A DNA stretch of 64,000 nt, from contig NC_090780.1 of assembly GCF_040054535.1 (NCBI RefSeq), positions 9,762,501 through 9,826,500 of the forward strand, read 5' to 3'. Origin of the DNA: Antennarius striatus. Taxonomy: Eukaryota; Chordata; Actinopteri; Lophiiformes; Antennariidae. Numbering within the stretch: position 1 is the first letter of the stretch; each line of letters opens with the position of its first letter. Below, piece after piece: positions 62,501-64,000 of this stretch. Position numbers and translations under genes: made by a program. The notes beneath the pieces are model-generated. The model saw only the letters and a list, made by a program, of their open reading frames with translations. It was not told the DNA's origin and ran no database searches.

Positions 62501-62640
62501 AGCAGAGATGGAAATGCTGAGGTTCTCTTTGGGAGTGGACATGAAGGTAGTTGGTGTGTGAGAAGAGGACAGGGTTAGATGGAGGGAACTGATTTGCTGT
62601 GACGACCCCTGAAAGGAAAAGCCGAAAGGAGAAGAAAAAA
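59520..62640 (+). mobile_element. RTE-like LINE, inactive, split by a nested element
   Basis: The body begins GGGCACAAGCCAGTGTGTTA. The endonuclease half (59590-60815) keeps one frame with stops at 60010 and 60442 and shows LRVGTLNVRTMTGKGRELVD, LRVQETRWKG, GADFNGHFG and STQVDYIM, the AP-endonuclease motifs. The reverse-transcriptase half resumes at 61524 (EDREMQRKVKVEVAKAKQGA, AVGPDDIPVEVWKC), has an in-frame TAG at 62053, then YDRVPTEELWYCMRKSGVAE. Two internal deletions remove the LVPIFKNKGD block and the YADD catalytic block. The 3' end matches the copy at 58096. Fish genes labelled craniofacial development protein 2-like derive from this family. Confidence 0.9.
60820..61523 (+). mobile_element. 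Non-autonomous DNA element nested in the LINE
   Basis: Terminal inverted repeats are GGCCCCGTACACACG and CGTGTGGACGGGGCC, with one mismatch. The LINE reading breaks at AKKWNTK and resumes at RTKQSRQ across it. Flanks are AAA and TAA, which could be a worn 3-bp PIF/Harbinger duplication. The interior has repeated TTTTTGAAAACGC and no transposase. Related partial copy at 39637. Confidence 0.8.
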
Positions 62641-62900
62641 GATTTTTAAAAAAAAAAATCATCAACAACAACTAACTTTTGAAAACCTTTTTTTTTTAAA
62701 AATAGGGATTAAAGGCTTTGCTAAACTGTAGGTTTGTGAAGTTGATAGAACTATAATAAATAGAAACACAGCCCCCTCCTTCAAAACATTAAGACATCAA
62801 AATGGCTTCAGCAAAACAAACATTTGAAAACCTTGTATGTAACAACAACTATGAAGTATTTAGTATACTTATAGACAACCATGCATATCATAGGGCGTCA
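62641..62900. other. No gene seen
   Basis: A-rich tail of the LINE and AT-rich flank. Confidence 0.4.
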
Positions 62901-63635
62901 CCATGTCATCATTAAGTTCAGGTCCTCCACCAGAGGCCTGGGAGTCTGAGGGTTCTGTACAGGATCTTAACTGTTCCTAGGATTGTGTTCCACTGGACTA
63001 AGGCCTCAGATATTGTTCTTTGTATCTGTTGGAGCCACTCTCCTGGTTCAGGAGTCACTGCCCTGAGAGGCTGGCCTTTACCTTCCACACCTGTTCCAGC
63101 TGCTCTTTCAACCCTTGATACTTTGAGCCTATTTGGTTTCCTTCTTTCTGATGTTGGCTCAGCTGGTGTCACCACATCAATCACTACAACTATCTTTCTC
63201 CACTTTCCTCACTATCACTGTGTCCAGTGGGTTAGCCTTCAGCTGTATGTCAGTCTGAAAGCTGAAGTTCCACAGCACCTTGACCCTGTTGTTGTCAGCC
63301 ATCGCTGGTGTGGCCCTCTGGGATTTTAGTACTTCTGTTCCATACTGGGTACAAATGTCCCTGCACACAATCCCAGCCACTTGGTTGTGTCTCTCCATGT
63401 ATGCTGATCCAGCTAGCATTTACACTGTTAGTATGTGCTGGACCATCTCAGGGACATCTCTGCATCTCTCTTGGGTCTGATCTTTTCTGGTAGATCCTCT
63501 CTTGTACTCGTTCTTGTGCTGCCATGTTTGGTGCCTTATGATTTCTTGTTATCTGCCTCTTTAACTTGGTGATGGTGGTACATGCCATGTGGGGACTTGT
63601 CACTCCAGGTTGCCTGCTCCTCCTTCTCTGCACTT
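62900..63635 (-). mobile_element. 3' end of a second LINE family, minus strand
   Basis: On the minus strand, in two or more frames, it reads AYMERHNQVAGIVCRDICTQ, RVKVLWNFSFQTDIQLKANP, RAVTPEPGEWLQQIQRTISE and LGTVKILYRTLRLPGLW. This matches the C-terminal end of a common fish non-LTR retrotransposon polyprotein (NRAKILWDFQIQTD, LGAVTPKLGEWLQQIPGTTS). Frameshifts mark it as inactive. The clade name is not certain. Confidence 0.8.
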
Positions 63636-63689
63636 TTATTGAGTTTCTTCTGCCTCAGACATTCTCAACAGCTCTCGAGGGCCATTTTG

Positions 63690-63760
63690 TTGTGTGTGTG
63701 TGTGTGTGTGTATGTGTGTGTGTGTGTATGTGTGTGTGCGTGTGTGTGCACATGTGTGTA
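63690..63760. repeat. (TG)n microsatellite
   Basis: An interrupted TG tract of about 70 bases with TATG and TGCG variants. Confidence 0.95.
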
Positions 63761-63881
63761 TAAATTGAAAAAACCTTACAATGAACGATACACAGTGTGT
63801 GACAAACATACTTTCAATCCAGCAGTTCTTGAGATGTGAATTAACCATACATCATTATGTACAGACAAGATTAAGCCTCTG

Positions 63882-63898
63882 CCCCCCCCCCCCCCCCC
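63882..63898. repeat. C17 homopolymer
   Basis: Seventeen consecutive C residues; the exact count is prone to sequencing error. Confidence 0.9.
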
Positions 63899-64000
63899 TT
63901 AGCCTAAGTATAAAACAACAACATGTGTTCTTTTTATTAAGAAGGGTTTGCAAAGGATAGAATAACACTTAGGCTGACATAGCACATTATTTTATAATAA

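Overview
The window is vertebrate nuclear DNA, almost certainly from a ray-finned (teleost) fish. The genes are split by introns with GT...AG borders, several introns are only about 80 to 100 bases long, and the proteins are closest to fish and mammalian families. The repeats are typical of teleosts: hAT elements, an RTE-like LINE, (CATC)n-linked dispersed repeats and long (CA/TG)n tracts. The species cannot be read from the sequence. There are no bacterial features, CRISPR arrays or operons.

Layout. (1) 1-1884, + strand: the last exons of a TNF receptor family gene, best matched to tnfrsf1b (TNFR2), with its poly(A) signal at 2017. (2) 4140-29626, + strand: complete trim62 (RING, B-box, coiled coil, PRY-SPRY E3 ligase), with a 14.3-kb first coding intron full of repeats; the five coding exons join in phase to 475 codons. 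(3) 35081-37909, - strand: a two-coding-exon multi-pass membrane protein that looks like a GPR160-type orphan receptor; its stop codon lies inside an AATAAA signal. (4) 38-45 kb: gene-poor DNA with a GTTAGCTAG-rich minisatellite, a hAT element and microsatellites. (5) 45417-53917, + strand: znf362, with a TATA-bearing promoter, seven coding exons and six C2H2 zinc fingers; 398 codons. (6) 54.1-55.6 kb, - strand: three short exons that join in phase, plus a separate signal-peptide-like start; an unrecognised candidate gene. (7) 57.6-58.8 kb, + strand: three exons joining in phase to the N-terminus of a type II membrane protein, possibly a glycosyltransferase such as a3galt2. (8) 58-64 kb: mainly LINE copies, one of them split by a nested DNA element, ending in an antisense piece of a second LINE family.

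In the human genome TRIM62, ZNF362, A3GALT2 and PHC2 are neighbours on 1p35, so the trim62-znf362 order is conserved synteny and a type II membrane protein just after znf362 is where a3galt2 would be expected. Human GPR160 lies beside PHC3, a PHC2 paralogue, so a GPR160-like gene here fits an old duplicated chromosome block. The genes do not form one pathway. No clearly new biological system is visible. The items most worth following are the GPR160-like gene, the two candidate genes after znf362, the (TG)n tract running into a znf362 splice acceptor, and several perfect hairpins.
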